This document shows, piece by piece, positions 1-8,602 of a DNA stretch of 46,351 nucleotides. The notes beneath the pieces are model-generated. The model was given only the letters and a program-made list of their open reading frames with translations, did not search any database and was not told where the DNA came from. Every line of letters starts with the position of its first letter. Positions within the stretch are counted from its first letter, which is position 1. The stretch is taken from contig DAOWDM010000191.1 of assembly GCA_030639035.1 (NCBI GenBank), positions 1-46,351 of the forward strand, in the 5' to 3' direction. The DNA comes from Alphaproteobacteria bacterium. Its GTDB lineage: Bacteria > Pseudomonadota > Alphaproteobacteria > DAOWDM01. The translations under genes were made by a program, and so were the position numbers.

Positions 1-1505
1 ATAGAGTAAATGTAATTGTTAGCCATAAAGAAAACAGCGGTGCACCTATTATATTCGAGGACAATCCAACTCAGCATAATCTTATAGGCAATATTGAAAG
101 ATCTCAGCATATGGGTGCACTTGTAACAGATTTTTCTTTGATAAATGCTGGTGCTATTCATAAGGCAAATGGAGGGTTTCTGATTATAGAAGCTCGCAAG
201 CTTTTCATGCACCCGTATGTATGGGAATCTTTAAAACGTGCTTTGCGTTCTAAACAAATAAAGCTTGAACGGCAGAGCCGAGAATCTAGTGTATTCAGCA
301 CTATTTCAATCGACCCTGAACCTATACCGCTTAATGTTAAGATAGTTCTTCTTGGAGAGCCTGACTTTTATTATATGCTGAGTGCAAATGACCCTGATTT
401 CAAAGAATTGTTTAAAGTTGAAGCTGATTTCAATTATGAAATGGATAGAACTAAAAAAAATGAGCATGGGCTTGCTGCAATTATTGCAGACTTTGTAAAA
501 AAGGAAAAACTAAGAAACCTTAATTCTCATGCTGTAGCTCGTATAATTGAATATTCTTCAAGACAGGCAGATGATACAGAAAAGCTTTCTTCTCATATCT
601 CTCTTATAACGAATCTTGTTCGTGAGTCTCATTATTACGCTAGATTAAGCAAGTCAAACATCATTGGAAGAACGCATGTAATACAGGCTATCGAGGCACA
701 ACTCTATCGCTCCAGCCGTATTCGTGACAGCATTCACGAGGAAATTATACGTGGAAATGTGATGATTCCAACGTCAGGAGAAGTTATAGGTCAAATAAAC
801 GGACTTGTTGTTTTAAGCTTTGGACGAGTATGTTTTGGCAAGCCCTCACGGATTACCTGTCAAGTTAGAATTGGTAAAGGTGATGTCGTCAACATTGAGC
901 GTGAAGTTCATTTAAGCGGACCTTTGCATTCCAAGGGCGTTCTTATTCTTTCATCTTTCCTTTCTACTCGTTTTGCGACAAATACTCCTTTGTCATTAGA
1001 AGCAAGTCTTGTCTTTGAACAGTCATACGGTGGAATTGATGGAGACTCTGCTTCGTCAACCGAACTTTATGCTATGCTTTCAGCTTTGGCTGAAGCTCCG
1101 ATAAAACAGTCTTTGGCAGTTACAGGCTCGGTAGATCAGTTCGGTCGTGTTCAGCCAATAGGTGGAGTCAACGAGAAAATTGAAGGTTTCTTTGATATTT
1201 GCAAAGAAAGAGGACTTACAGGAGAACATGGCGTTTTAATACCTAAAAGCAATGTCAAAAACTTGATGCTAAGACATGACATTGTTGAAGCTTCAGAAAA
1301 TGGTTTATTCCATGTTTATCCTATTGAAACAATAGACGAGGGAATAGAAATTCTTACTGGAATTCCAGCAGGTGAGCTTGATGAAGAAGGAAAATATCCT
1401 GTTGGTTCTATCAACAGACGTGTCGCCAGCAAACTAAATACCTTTTTCCGTAAAACTATGGCAATTCACTCACAAAGTGAAGGCTATGGAAAAGGAAGGA
1501 AATAG
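1..1505 (+). CDS. Lon-like ATP-dependent protease, C-terminal part (5' truncated by window)
   Basis: The reading frame is open from base 3, so the true start lies before the window; about 500 residues are visible. This is the COG1067 type of Lon-like protease (an AAA ATPase module followed by a Lon S16 serine peptidase domain), which degrades cytosolic proteins. The visible N-terminal part has the family's conserved stretch around NPTQHNLIGNIE, MGALVTDFSL and KANGGFLIIEARKL. The S16 domain carries the Ser-Lys dyad: Ser in GIDGDSAS (codon 1047-1049) and Lys in GGVNEKIEGF (codon 1176-1178). The usual catalytic context DGPSAG reads DGDSAS here. The stop lies two bases before the next gene, with an SD-like GGAAGGA between them, so the two are probably cotranscribed. 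Family call is confident; the substrate is unknown. Confidence 0.9.
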   Translation, partial: RVNVIVSHKENSGAPIIFEDNPTQHNLIGNIERSQHMGALVTDFSLINAGAIHKANGGFLIIEARKLFMHPYVWESLKRALRSKQIKLERQSRESSVFSTISIDPEPIPLNVKIVLLGEPDFYYMLSANDPDFKELFKVEADFNYEMDRTKKNEHGLAAIIADFVKKEKLRNLNSHAVARIIEYSSRQADDTEKLSSHISLITNLVRESHYYARLSKSNIIGRTHVIQAIEAQLYRSSRIRDSIHEEIIRGNVMIPTSGEVIGQINGLVVLSFGRVCFGKPSRITCQVRIGKGDVVNIEREVHLSGPLHSKGVLILSSFLSTRFATNTPLSLEASLVFEQSYGGIDGDSASSTELYAMLSALAEAPIKQSLAVTGSVDQFGRVQPIGGVNEKIEGFFDICKERGLTGEHGVLIPKSNVKNLMLRHDIVEASENGLFHVYPIETIDEGIEILTGIPAGELDEEGKYPVGSINRRVASKLNTFFRKTMAIHSQSEGYGKGRK

Positions 1506-1507
1506 CT

Positions 1508-2455
1508 ATGGCTCAAAAACAAGATAAGTTTGTTATTAATCGTGTTATGCTTGCTTTGGACGCATCTCCGCTTAGTTCTATGGCAATTATGCAGTCCGTA
1601 GACCTTGCATCACGGCTTCTTGCAGAGTTGGCTGTAGTTTGTGTAGAAGATATAAATCTCGTACAATTAGCACGTTCTCCGTTTGCAAGAACTATCAGTT
1701 CGTTTTCCAAAGGAGCAAAACCTTTGGATAAAGAAGCTATTGGTCGAATGATACGTCTTCAAGTGGAAGAAGCTAAGGAAACTCTGGCTCTTGCCGTTGG
1801 TAATAAGCCTATAAAAAATTCACTGTTAGTAAGGCAGGGCAAAGTTGAAAAAGAAGTTGTAGAAGCATCTAAAGATACAGACCTTTTGATTATTGGCTGT
1901 TCCTCTGGCTGGGGTGCACCTGACAAGCTTAGAAGCGAGCAGGAAAACATACCAAATGCGGAAATAAGCCAAAGAGGTCATTATATTCTTAAACATGCTG
2001 AAACTTCAGTGCTTGTTTTGCGTAGTTCTATTGGGGAAGATGTTCCGCTAATCGTGCCGTTTGACGGTTCTATAAATTCTGAAAAAGCACTTAATGCAGC
2101 CGCCGATTTTGTTTCTCGTATATCAGAAGAAAAGCATGTTCTTGAAAACACCGCAGATGTAAAAACAAGAATCGCTGTTCTGCTTATTTCCCAAAGTCCT
2201 GAAGAGGCTATGCAACTTAGGGAAAAAGCTTCACAAATACTTGATAACGATAATATAAGCGGAAGCTATACAGCCGTTCCGAAAACATCAGATACAGAAA
2301 CAATGACTCGTACTTTGATTCGTACTGTAAACAATTTTTCAGGGGGCGTTATTGTTCTTGAAAAAGAATCTTTATTACTTGGAAATGTTAGACCTTGTGA
2401 GTTTCCAAGAGAATTGCTAAACGAATTATACGGCTCAATTCTGCAAGTTTGCTAA
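1508..2455 (+). CDS. Universal stress protein (UspA family)
   Basis: 315 residues. The N-terminal half (about 9-172) has a Usp fold: it opens with VMLALDASPLSSMAI and ends with the nucleotide-site-like pattern LLIIGCSSG followed by AETSVLVLRSS. The C-terminal half begins VPLIVPFDGSINSEKAL and resembles a second, degenerate Usp domain, giving a tandem architecture. Such proteins bind ATP or other small ligands and act in stress physiology in the cytosol; no enzymatic role can be read from the sequence. It sits between a Lon-like protease and a tyrosine phosphatase on the same strand with almost no spacing, so the three probably form one stress-related operon. The start follows a clear GGAAGGA ribosome-binding site. 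Confidence 0.8.
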   Translation: MAQKQDKFVINRVMLALDASPLSSMAIMQSVDLASRLLAELAVVCVEDINLVQLARSPFARTISSFSKGAKPLDKEAIGRMIRLQVEEAKETLALAVGNKPIKNSLLVRQGKVEKEVVEASKDTDLLIIGCSSGWGAPDKLRSEQENIPNAEISQRGHYILKHAETSVLVLRSSIGEDVPLIVPFDGSINSEKALNAAADFVSRISEEKHVLENTADVKTRIAVLLISQSPEEAMQLREKASQILDNDNISGSYTAVPKTSDTETMTRTLIRTVNNFSGGVIVLEKESLLLGNVRPCEFPRELLNELYGSILQVC

Positions 2456-2466
2456 GAGGAAAGTTT

Positions 2467-2943
2467 ATGTATAAAGTTTTATTTGTTTGCACAGGAAACA
2501 TATGCCGTTCACCAACAGCAGAAAGCGTGTTTCGCCATTTTGTAGAAAAAGCTGGGCTAAGTGATAAAATAGCAGTGGAATCTGCTGGAGTTATTGCTTA
2601 TCACCTTGGAGAACCACCAGACAGCCGAGCTTCTGATACTGCTGAAAAAAGAGGCTACAGCATGGCAGGGCAGACCGCTAGCCAAGTAAAAGCTTCAGAT
2701 TTTAATGAATTTGATATTATTTTAGCAATGGATCATACACATTTAAACAGCCTTTTCGGCATGAATCCTCAAAAAGACTCAAAAGCACGGCTAGAACTGT
2801 TTCTAGAATTTGCCGATAATTTCAGCGAACATGACGTCCCCGACCCATATTATGGAGGACTCGCAGGTTTCGACATAGTGCTTGATATGGTAGAAGATGG
2901 CTCTAAAGGGCTGTTAGATTATATCCGAACTGAATATTTATAA
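2467..2943 (+). CDS. Low-molecular-weight protein tyrosine phosphatase
   Basis: 158 residues from the ATG at 2467, chosen because AAGAGGA lies just upstream and the protein then starts MYKVLFVCTGNICRSP, the normal N-terminus of the family; a longer frame starting at 2449 would overlap the preceding gene. The P-loop CTGNICRS supplies the nucleophilic Cys and Arg (CX5R), and VPDPYYGG near the C-terminus supplies the general-acid Asp. These enzymes dephosphorylate phosphotyrosine (or arginine in some species) on cytosolic proteins. It is the last gene of the protease/Usp operon. Low-molecular-weight arsenate reductases share the fold, but the DPYYGG loop favours a phosphatase. Confidence 0.9.
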   Translation: MYKVLFVCTGNICRSPTAESVFRHFVEKAGLSDKIAVESAGVIAYHLGEPPDSRASDTAEKRGYSMAGQTASQVKASDFNEFDIILAMDHTHLNSLFGMNPQKDSKARLELFLEFADNFSEHDVPDPYYGGLAGFDIVLDMVEDGSKGLLDYIRTEYL

Positions 2944-2954
2944 GTGAACTCGCT

Positions 2955-3114
2955 GTCATGCTGAACTTGTTTGTGAGGGTCTTTCGCTTACGCTCAAGCT
3001 TCCCTATACCTTCGGTTTCAGTATCAATTCTGATTTAAGTTGATATGCAAAACGCAAATGTTGTCATTCTCAGCCCGAAAAACTGGATTCCCGAACTGTT
3101 GGTTCGAAAATGAC
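2955..3114. repeat. Two dispersed imperfect-palindrome elements (GTCAT...ATGAC family)
   Basis: The gap between two convergent genes holds two units. The first begins GTCATGCTGAACTTG at 2955 and contains TTTCAGTATC, as in the copies at 42175 and 43668, but is degraded. The second, 3063-3114, runs from GTCATTCTCAGCCC through CTGGATTCCC to ATGAC and matches the arms of the copy at 41346. Nothing protein-coding is supported here. Confidence 0.75.
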
Positions 3115-3191
3115 AGCATAGGCATATGAAAGATAAAGTGATTCCATAAAATGGAAAGAGTTTAAAAGAAACGGCTTCATGAAGAAGGAGG

Positions 3192-4343
3192 CTAATCCAG
3201 CATTCCGCCGAGAAGTCCGCCGCCTTTTTTTCTTGATGAGCCACGCATGCTGCGTTGGCGTTTTTTCTGACTAGCTCGCCAATCCCACGGCATGTAAAAA
3301 CGACCTGCCCAAAGTCCTGCCTTTTTTGCTTGTGCCTGATTTTCATATGGAACATAGATTTGTGAGAATTTTCTATAAGCAACCGCCCACCCAGAAGCAA
3401 CCATGGCTACTCCAAGGTCATACTGTCCGTTTGAACAGGCTGCGATAACGTTGCCTTCTGCATCTTGTTCCTTGATTTTGCATTCAAGTACACTGTTGCC
3501 AATTATCTTTTTAAGATTGCGAGTTGCAATTTGTCCGCAACGATAAGATGCTCCAGTTTTAGAAGCACAAAGCTGATCCATATCAGGGGCTTCTATTCCA
3601 AAAAGACGCACACGACGACCGTTTATTTTAAGAGTATCTCCATTGACAACCGTAGCCCTGCCTTTAATTACAGGAGGCGGGCGAGGTGCTGTTTGCTGAG
3701 GAGCAAGCTGTTGAGACTTTTTCTGTTCTTCTTCGAGCAAGGAAGAAAAAGCCGTTTCAAACTTATCTATTAGATTTACGCTAGCTTTAGTTTTTTGAAC
3801 AATAGGTCTCGGTTGTTGCGGAGCAGGTCTATTAGAAGGAAGCATTACCAATGATGGAGCTGTGTTTTCATCTTGATTCGATGTTTCTGGCTTAAAAGCT
3901 TGAACATCATGCTGATTTTGCAGGTTTTCAAGACGTTTCTGCAATTCATTTATCTGTAGCTGTACTTCATCAGGAGGGGTTTCTTTATCGGTTTCTTTAT
4001 CGGTTTCTTGCTGTTCTGAAGTTTCGTCCGTATCCTTTTCTTCAGCAGTTTCACTTGAACCAAGCATGTCTGTTACTTTTGAAATGTCAAAACCGCTACC
4101 ACTAATAACAAAAATCACTCCTCCTGCTATTAGTGCAAAAAGAACAGCAGAAAATAAACACCCAAGCATTTTCCATATATATTTCATAACAAAAAAGGCA
4201 ACAAGCAGACCAACAATTATAATAACAATAGTTGTAGGATTTAACGCATTGCTGTCAGCGACGCTGTTTTTGATTCCAACTCCTGCTCCTGCACCAGCAA
4301 TGGCAAGAAAAAGGAGTATGGTTTTAATAGAAAAAAATGGCAT
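3192..4343 (-). CDS. Membrane-anchored SNase-fold protein (thermonuclease-like)
   Basis: 383 residues. Hydrophobic segments lie at about 5-24, 36-55 and 58-82. They are followed by an acidic stretch with a tandem TDKE repeat, a short coiled coil (127-147), a Pro/Gln-rich linker (165-225) and a staphylococcal-nuclease domain (227-356), then a basic, Gly-rich tail. The domain has GRATVVNGDTLKI, RVRLFGIEAPD (R246, E251, D254 at metal and catalytic positions) and GLWAGRF near its end. At the position where most homologues have the second active-site Arg (GR-V-A), this protein has Asn298 (EGNVIAAC), so nuclease activity is doubtful. The start is the ATG after AGGAT. It stands alone, convergent with the phosphatase operon. 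Fold is confident; activity is not. Confidence 0.82.
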   Translation of the reverse strand: MPFFSIKTILLFLAIAGAGAGVGIKNSVADSNALNPTTIVIIIVGLLVAFFVMKYIWKMLGCLFSAVLFALIAGGVIFVISGSGFDISKVTDMLGSSETAEEKDTDETSEQQETDKETDKETPPDEVQLQINELQKRLENLQNQHDVQAFKPETSNQDENTAPSLVMLPSNRPAPQQPRPIVQKTKASVNLIDKFETAFSSLLEEEQKKSQQLAPQQTAPRPPPVIKGRATVVNGDTLKINGRRVRLFGIEAPDMDQLCASKTGASYRCGQIATRNLKKIIGNSVLECKIKEQDAEGNVIAACSNGQYDLGVAMVASGWAVAYRKFSQIYVPYENQAQAKKAGLWAGRFYMPWDWRASQKKRQRSMRGSSRKKGGGLLGGMLD

Positions 4344-4474
4344 TAGATACTTATCCTGCTTTTCAGGAGGTTGTTAATATAGAAATAATATATACAGTAA
4401 AGACAGTTAATTAAAGCTATTCTTTTGTTTTGTAAGTTGATGCAATATCTTTCTAATCTGTAATACAAGCAATT

Positions 4475-4840
4475 TTATCTTCCGCCTTTTTCTATAGCTT
4501 TATTTGCAAAATTATTTATGTCTTTTTTTACAGAATTCTTTATGTTTTTTGGAGTGCTTACAAGTTTTTTCAGCAAAGCTTTGTTTATATGAGTTTCTTC
4601 AAGAGCTTTGAAAAGTGCCCTAGTGCCTTCTATAGCAAGTATTGGAGGTAAAACAGGAGACAAAGCAACGACAGCAACAACTACCGCAATTTTTTCTTTA
4701 ATAGCACCACTTTCAACTTTATATTTAATTTCTTCTTCTAGCATTTTAGCTGCACCGCACATAAAAGCCTTAACTTTACCTTTTTTAGCAAAATTATTTA
4801 TTGCCTGATTTGCTTCTGCTTCTTTTTTTACTTTTGACAT
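4475..4840 (-). CDS. Hypothetical protein, small with central hydrophobic helix
   Basis: 121 residues, not recognised. The ends are rich in Lys, Glu and Asn, and residues about 49-70 form one hydrophobic stretch rich in Ala and Val that could be a membrane helix. There is no signal peptide and no known motif. It lies on the same strand as, and 92 bases downstream of, a Lys-rich protein of equally unknown function, and may be coexpressed with it. Composition matches the surrounding genes, so it is probably a real gene rather than a chance frame; the plus-strand frame opposite looks like a shadow. Confidence 0.55.
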   Translation of the reverse strand: MSKVKKEAEANQAINNFAKKGKVKAFMCGAAKMLEEEIKYKVESGAIKEKIAVVVAVVALSPVLPPILAIEGTRALFKALEETHINKALLKKLVSTPKNIKNSVKKDINNFANKAIEKGGR

Positions 4841-4932
4841 TTTTATTTTCCTAAAGTTTGGCTAGTACTTAAATATAATCGTATTACAAAAAAATTCACT
4901 TGTCTAGTTTTTTAGACAAAACGTCGAGTTGT

Positions 4933-5706
4933 TTACCGTGAAGCAGCACGTTTTTGCGATAGCCTTGTAGATGCAATATTTTGTTGTTGAGAAGAGCGGT
5001 TGTTGTGCAGAACTTTTTCACGACCTGCAGAACGTCTTTTTTTGCTTTTTGATGATGTTCCTCTTAGCCTTTGAAGCTTTTCTTCAGAAGTTTCTTCTTT
5101 TTCTATGCCGTTTTTAATTTCTTCTTCAATGCTTCCCTTTTCGGAATCTGCTTTTATAGATATTTCTTTGCCATCACCATTTTTTACTTTTATTTCAAGT
5201 TTAGCATCACCGTCTTCAGACATGCTTTTTGCAACTTTTTTAGAATTTGGAGTAGAGATTTTTCTGCCCTTAAATTCTTTCTCAAGCTTTTTCTGTAGTG
5301 ATTTAGTGGCTTTTTCTACATTTTTTCTGGTTTCTTTTTCAAAATTAGGATTGTCCCCAGTTGCAGATGCCCCATCACGACCTTTTGCGTTAAGATTATT
5401 CTTTTCTTTTTTGCTAAGACCTTTATCAAAAACATTTTGTTTTGATTTGTTTTTTCGTTCTTTGGCTTCAAACTCTTGTGTTTTTTGTGCTTTTATAGAA
5501 ATTTCTGTTGCCTGTTTTTCAGCAGATTTTATGCCTACAGCTTCGTTGCCTTTTCCTTGGTTAACAACGTTTGATACATCGTTTACACCAGCTGACATCG
5601 CATTTAATGTATCTTCAACAAGCTTTTTAGCCTGATCAGACATAGCTGAAGACATATTAATGTCGTCTTTTTGAGAACGTGATGTGCGGTCTTTATATCT
5701 AGCCAT
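4933..5706 (-). CDS. Hypothetical Lys/Glu-rich protein with basic tail
   Basis: 257 residues from the ATG at 5706 (MARYKDRTSRS), preferred over the upstream in-frame start because TGGAAAA lies at a suitable distance. The protein is strongly hydrophilic and low in complexity. It has an N-terminal predicted helix (KKLVEDTLNAMSAGVNDV), a long Lys/Glu-rich middle and an Arg/Ser/Gln-rich tail ending QKRAASR. No known domain is visible. The composition suggests a disordered or coiled protein that could bind nucleic acid or polyanions, but that is only inference from charge. A 176-residue frame on the opposite strand is rich in Phe, Leu and Ser, as expected from the complement of Lys/Glu codons, and is rejected. 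Confidence 0.6.
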   Translation of the reverse strand: MARYKDRTSRSQKDDINMSSAMSDQAKKLVEDTLNAMSAGVNDVSNVVNQGKGNEAVGIKSAEKQATEISIKAQKTQEFEAKERKNKSKQNVFDKGLSKKEKNNLNAKGRDGASATGDNPNFEKETRKNVEKATKSLQKKLEKEFKGRKISTPNSKKVAKSMSEDGDAKLEIKVKNGDGKEISIKADSEKGSIEEEIKNGIEKEETSEEKLQRLRGTSSKSKKRRSAGREKVLHNNRSSQQQNIASTRLSQKRAASR

Positions 5707-5814
5707 GTTAGTTTTCCATTTAAACTCAAAATACAAACAAACTTTTCATACTCTTAAAGTATCAACTTATTAACAAATTTTGTCAAGTTTTTCGACATGT
5801 CAAAATAGAAGCGC

Positions 5815-7617
5815 TTATTTTTCAGAGGCAATCCACCAGTTTGTGAAAGAAACTCCTTTTATTGGAGTTTTTTTAGGGATTCCGAACTTGTCCCAATAAG
5901 CTATACGAGTGTATGGAATATGCCAATGAGGTATTACATAATGATTCCATAAAAGCACTCTATCTAAGGCTTTAACTGCCGTTGCAAGCTCTTCTTTATC
6001 AGTAGAAGCGACTATTTTTTTGATAATAGAATCTACTATAGGGCTTTTAATTCCAATATAATTACGGCTTCCGCTATTATCAGCAGATTTTGTTCCCCAA
6101 TAATTATTTTGCTCATTACCTGGAGAAAGAGACTGCCCCCAAACGTTGACTATCATGTCATAATCAAATGAATCGAGTCTGTTTTTATATTGGTTCGTGT
6201 CAACAGCTCTTACCGTTGCTTCTATGCCAAGTTTTTTTAGATTTTTTGCAAAAGGCAGAGCTATGCGTTCCCAAGCCGCAGCACTTGCTGAATTAAGCAT
6301 TATTTCAAATTTGAAAATCTCACCAGTTTTATTGTTTGTAAGTTTTTGGTCTTTTACTTCCCAGCCAGCTTCTTTTAACAGCTTGAAAGCGTTACGTAGG
6401 TTTTTTCTGATATTGCCAGAGCCATTTGATGATGGCGGATTGTATTCTTTTGTAAAAATTTCTTCAGGGAGTTTATCTTTATATTGATTTAATAACTCTA
6501 GTTCTTTTCCTTTTGGCAAACCTGTTGAAGCAAGGTATGAATTGTCAAAATAGCTACGAGTTCGTTTATACTGCCCATAGAAAAGATTTTTGTTCGACCA
6601 TTCAAAATCAAAAGCATAGCCCAAAGCTTCACGGACTTTTCTGTTTTGAAATAGCGGACGGCGGATATTTATTGCAAAGCCCTGCATACCGCTTGGCATT
6701 TGATGAGAGAAAGTAGCTTTTTTAACTCTGCCGTCATTTATTGCAGGAAAGTCGTATGCTGTAGCCCATTTTTTTGATTCAGATTCTATTCTAACGTCAT
6801 AATTTCCAGCTTTGAATGATTCCAAAGCAACGGTTGTGTCTCGATAGTAATCAAAGCGGATATAGTCGAAATTGTTTGCACCTTTGTTTACGACAAGGTC
6901 TTTCCCCCAATAATTTTTATCTCGTTTGTAAGTGATGTATCTGCCAGTCTCGAATTTATCAACAATATAAGCTCCGCTTCCTAAAATTGGCTCAAGTGTT
7001 GTGGTGTCAAACTTTTTTCCTTTCCAATAATGTTTAGGCAATATTGGCATTTGTCCAACAATAAGAGGAAGCTCTCGATTCCCAGTTTTTTTGAAAATGA
7101 ACTTTACATGTTTTGTATCGAGTTTTTCTACTTTTTCAACATCAGCATAATAAGAACGGTAAAATGGAGAGCCTTTTTCTTTTAATATGTTAAAGCTAAA
7201 AATAACATCATCTGCTGTTATAGATTTGCCGTCTTGGAATTTTGCTTCCTGTCTTAGATGAAAAGCTACCCAGCTTCTGTCTTTTGGCATTTCTATGCTT
7301 TCAGCGATTAGCCCATATTCTGTAAAAGCTTCATCATCGGAGCTTACTAGAAGAGTCTCAAAAACAGCCCCAATTCCAGCAGGAGCAATACCTTTGATAA
7401 TAAAAGGATTAAAACTGTCGAATGTTCCGATAGCGTAACGTTTTAAAGTTCCGCCTTTTGAAGCATTAGGGTTTACATAATCAAAATGAGTAAAATCCGC
7501 AGTATATTTAGGAGTTCCATGCATGGCTATTGCGTGAACAGGTTTTATTTCTTCGGCAATTGCTTGACTGCAAAAAAGAAAAATAACAGCAAATAATTTT
7601 AATAATCTCATTTTCAT
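5815..7617 (-). CDS. yejA: Extracellular solute-binding protein, family 5, YejA type
   Basis: About 600 residues. A signal peptide (Lys/Arg start, hydrophobic LLKLFAVIFLFC, cleavage after AIA) directs it to the periplasm. It then follows the Escherichia coli YejA pattern closely: HAIAMHGTPKY, HFDYVNPNASKGG, GTFDSFNPF, WVAFHLRQEAKFQDG, AFDFEWSNKNLFYGQ and KALDRVLLWNHYVIPHW. YejA delivers oligopeptides (and microcin C in E. coli) to the YejBEF ABC transporter. No permease or ATPase gene is adjacent, so the partner genes must lie elsewhere. The start is uncertain: ATG at 7617 or 7611, or a GTG at 7635; none has a strong ribosome-binding site. It is transcribed divergently from the tRNA-Thr gene. 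Confidence 0.88.
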   Translation of the reverse strand: MKMRLLKLFAVIFLFCSQAIAEEIKPVHAIAMHGTPKYTADFTHFDYVNPNASKGGTLKRYAIGTFDSFNPFIIKGIAPAGIGAVFETLLVSSDDEAFTEYGLIAESIEMPKDRSWVAFHLRQEAKFQDGKSITADDVIFSFNILKEKGSPFYRSYYADVEKVEKLDTKHVKFIFKKTGNRELPLIVGQMPILPKHYWKGKKFDTTTLEPILGSGAYIVDKFETGRYITYKRDKNYWGKDLVVNKGANNFDYIRFDYYRDTTVALESFKAGNYDVRIESESKKWATAYDFPAINDGRVKKATFSHQMPSGMQGFAINIRRPLFQNRKVREALGYAFDFEWSNKNLFYGQYKRTRSYFDNSYLASTGLPKGKELELLNQYKDKLPEEIFTKEYNPPSSNGSGNIRKNLRNAFKLLKEAGWEVKDQKLTNNKTGEIFKFEIMLNSASAAAWERIALPFAKNLKKLGIEATVRAVDTNQYKNRLDSFDYDMIVNVWGQSLSPGNEQNNYWGTKSADNSGSRNYIGIKSPIVDSIIKKIVASTDKEELATAVKALDRVLLWNHYVIPHWHIPYTRIAYWDKFGIPKKTPIKGVSFTNWWIASEK

Positions 7618-7696
7618 CTCATAAATTTTTGACACCTTAATATACTAGCAAGAGTTATCTTGTAAGGACATATAAAATAAAGTAAAAAACATCTGT

Positions 7697-7772
7697 GCCG
7701 CCTTAGCTCAGCTGGTAGAGCAACACATTCGTAATGTGTGGGTCGTGTGTTCGAGTCACATAGGCGGCACCA
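7697..7772 (+). tRNA. tRNA-Thr (anticodon CGT)
   Basis: A 76-base cloverleaf with encoded CCA. Acceptor arms GCCGCCT and AGGCGGC pair fully; the D stem is GCTC/GAGC; the anticodon stem ACACA/TGTGT encloses loop TTCGTAA with anticodon CGT, reading ACG (Thr). The T loop is TTCGAGT with one G-T pair in its stem. Its last 17 bases overlap, on the opposite strand, the 3' end of rsmA. Confidence 0.96.
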
Positions 7773-8598
7773 CTGTTCTTGCTAAAGAACAAAATTCTTC
7801 TATTGTTGTATTGTCGGCTCTTTGTTGTGGGTTAACGCCTGCTTTTTCGCATAGTTCTGTTGCGTTTCCGAACGATTTTAAGGAAGAGCGGAGCATTTTT
7901 CTTCTTTGACCAAAAGCTGCTGCTACAACTTTTTCAAGTATGTCAAAATCTGCCTCTGCTAATGGCTTTTTTCGTGGAATTATTTGAACAACAGTAGAGG
8001 TAACCTTGGGCGGAGGAGTAAAAGCACTTGGATTTACATTAAACAGAGGTTTTACCTCACACAGCCATTGCGTCATTATTGACAGTCTGCCGTATGTTTT
8101 ATTTCCTGACGGAGAAACCAAACGGTCTGCGACTTCTTTTTGAAACATCAATGTAAGGCTCTCGAAAGCATCAATGTTTCGCAGCCATTTAACAAGAAGC
8201 ACAGTTGAAATATTATAAGGAAGATTGGCAACTATTCGCCTTGGCTCTACGCCCATAGAGGCAATATCAACTTTTAAAGCATCGTCTTTTAATATTTCCA
8301 AAGCAGGATAAACAGCAATGACTTCCTGCAAAGCATCATAACAGCGAGGGTCTTTTTCTATAGCTATAAGCTGTTTTGTTCCAAGCTCTAGCAAGGCTCG
8401 TGTAAGCCCGCCAGGTCCAGAACCTATTTCTATAACCGTTCCTGTAGAAAAATCACTTTTAATATTGATACTTTCTTGAGCTTCACGTGCAATGCGTCTT
8501 GTCAGGTTCATATCAAGTAAAAAATTCTGCCCCAGCTTTTTTCTCGCAGACAATCCAAAGCGAGCAATAACGTCTCGTAACGGAGGAAGATTATCCAT
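7756..8598 (-). CDS. rsmA: 16S rRNA dimethyladenosine transferase RsmA (KsgA)
   Basis: 280 residues. It dimethylates two adjacent adenosines in the 3' helix 45 of 16S rRNA using S-adenosylmethionine during 30S maturation. Visible motifs are KLGQNFLLD, the SAM-binding VIEIGSGPGGLTRALLE and the catalytic NLPYNIS, followed by a KEVADRL region and the small C-terminal domain (FGQRRKMLRSSLK). The ATG at 8598 lies four bases after the surA stop with AGGCAG upstream, so I prefer it to the in-frame ATG at 8619. The final residues VVPPM and the stop are read from the antisense of tRNA-Thr, so the C-terminus is slightly extended relative to the family's usual end. In many alphaproteobacteria pdxA sits between surA and rsmA; it is absent here. 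Confidence 0.95.
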   Translation of the reverse strand: MDNLPPLRDVIARFGLSARKKLGQNFLLDMNLTRRIAREAQESINIKSDFSTGTVIEIGSGPGGLTRALLELGTKQLIAIEKDPRCYDALQEVIAVYPALEILKDDALKVDIASMGVEPRRIVANLPYNISTVLLVKWLRNIDAFESLTLMFQKEVADRLVSPSGNKTYGRLSIMTQWLCEVKPLFNVNPSAFTPPPKVTSTVVQIIPRKKPLAEADFDILEKVVAAAFGQRRKMLRSSLKSFGNATELCEKAGVNPQQRADNTTIEEFCSLARTVVPPM

Positions 8599-8602
8599 GC
8601 TT

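Noticed and set aside
3035..3400. 121-residue minus-strand frame running through repeats into the nuclease gene
   Set aside because: It overlaps the end of the well-supported nuclease-fold gene and is largely made of repeat sequence.
5105..5635. 176-residue plus-strand frame
   Set aside because: It is the Phe/Ser/Leu-rich complement of the Lys/Glu-rich gene on the other strand and lacks a ribosome-binding site.
7697..7772. tRNA-Thr considered as an attachment site for a mobile element
   Set aside because: No duplicated tRNA 3' end was noticed elsewhere in the window and the flanking genes are housekeeping genes.
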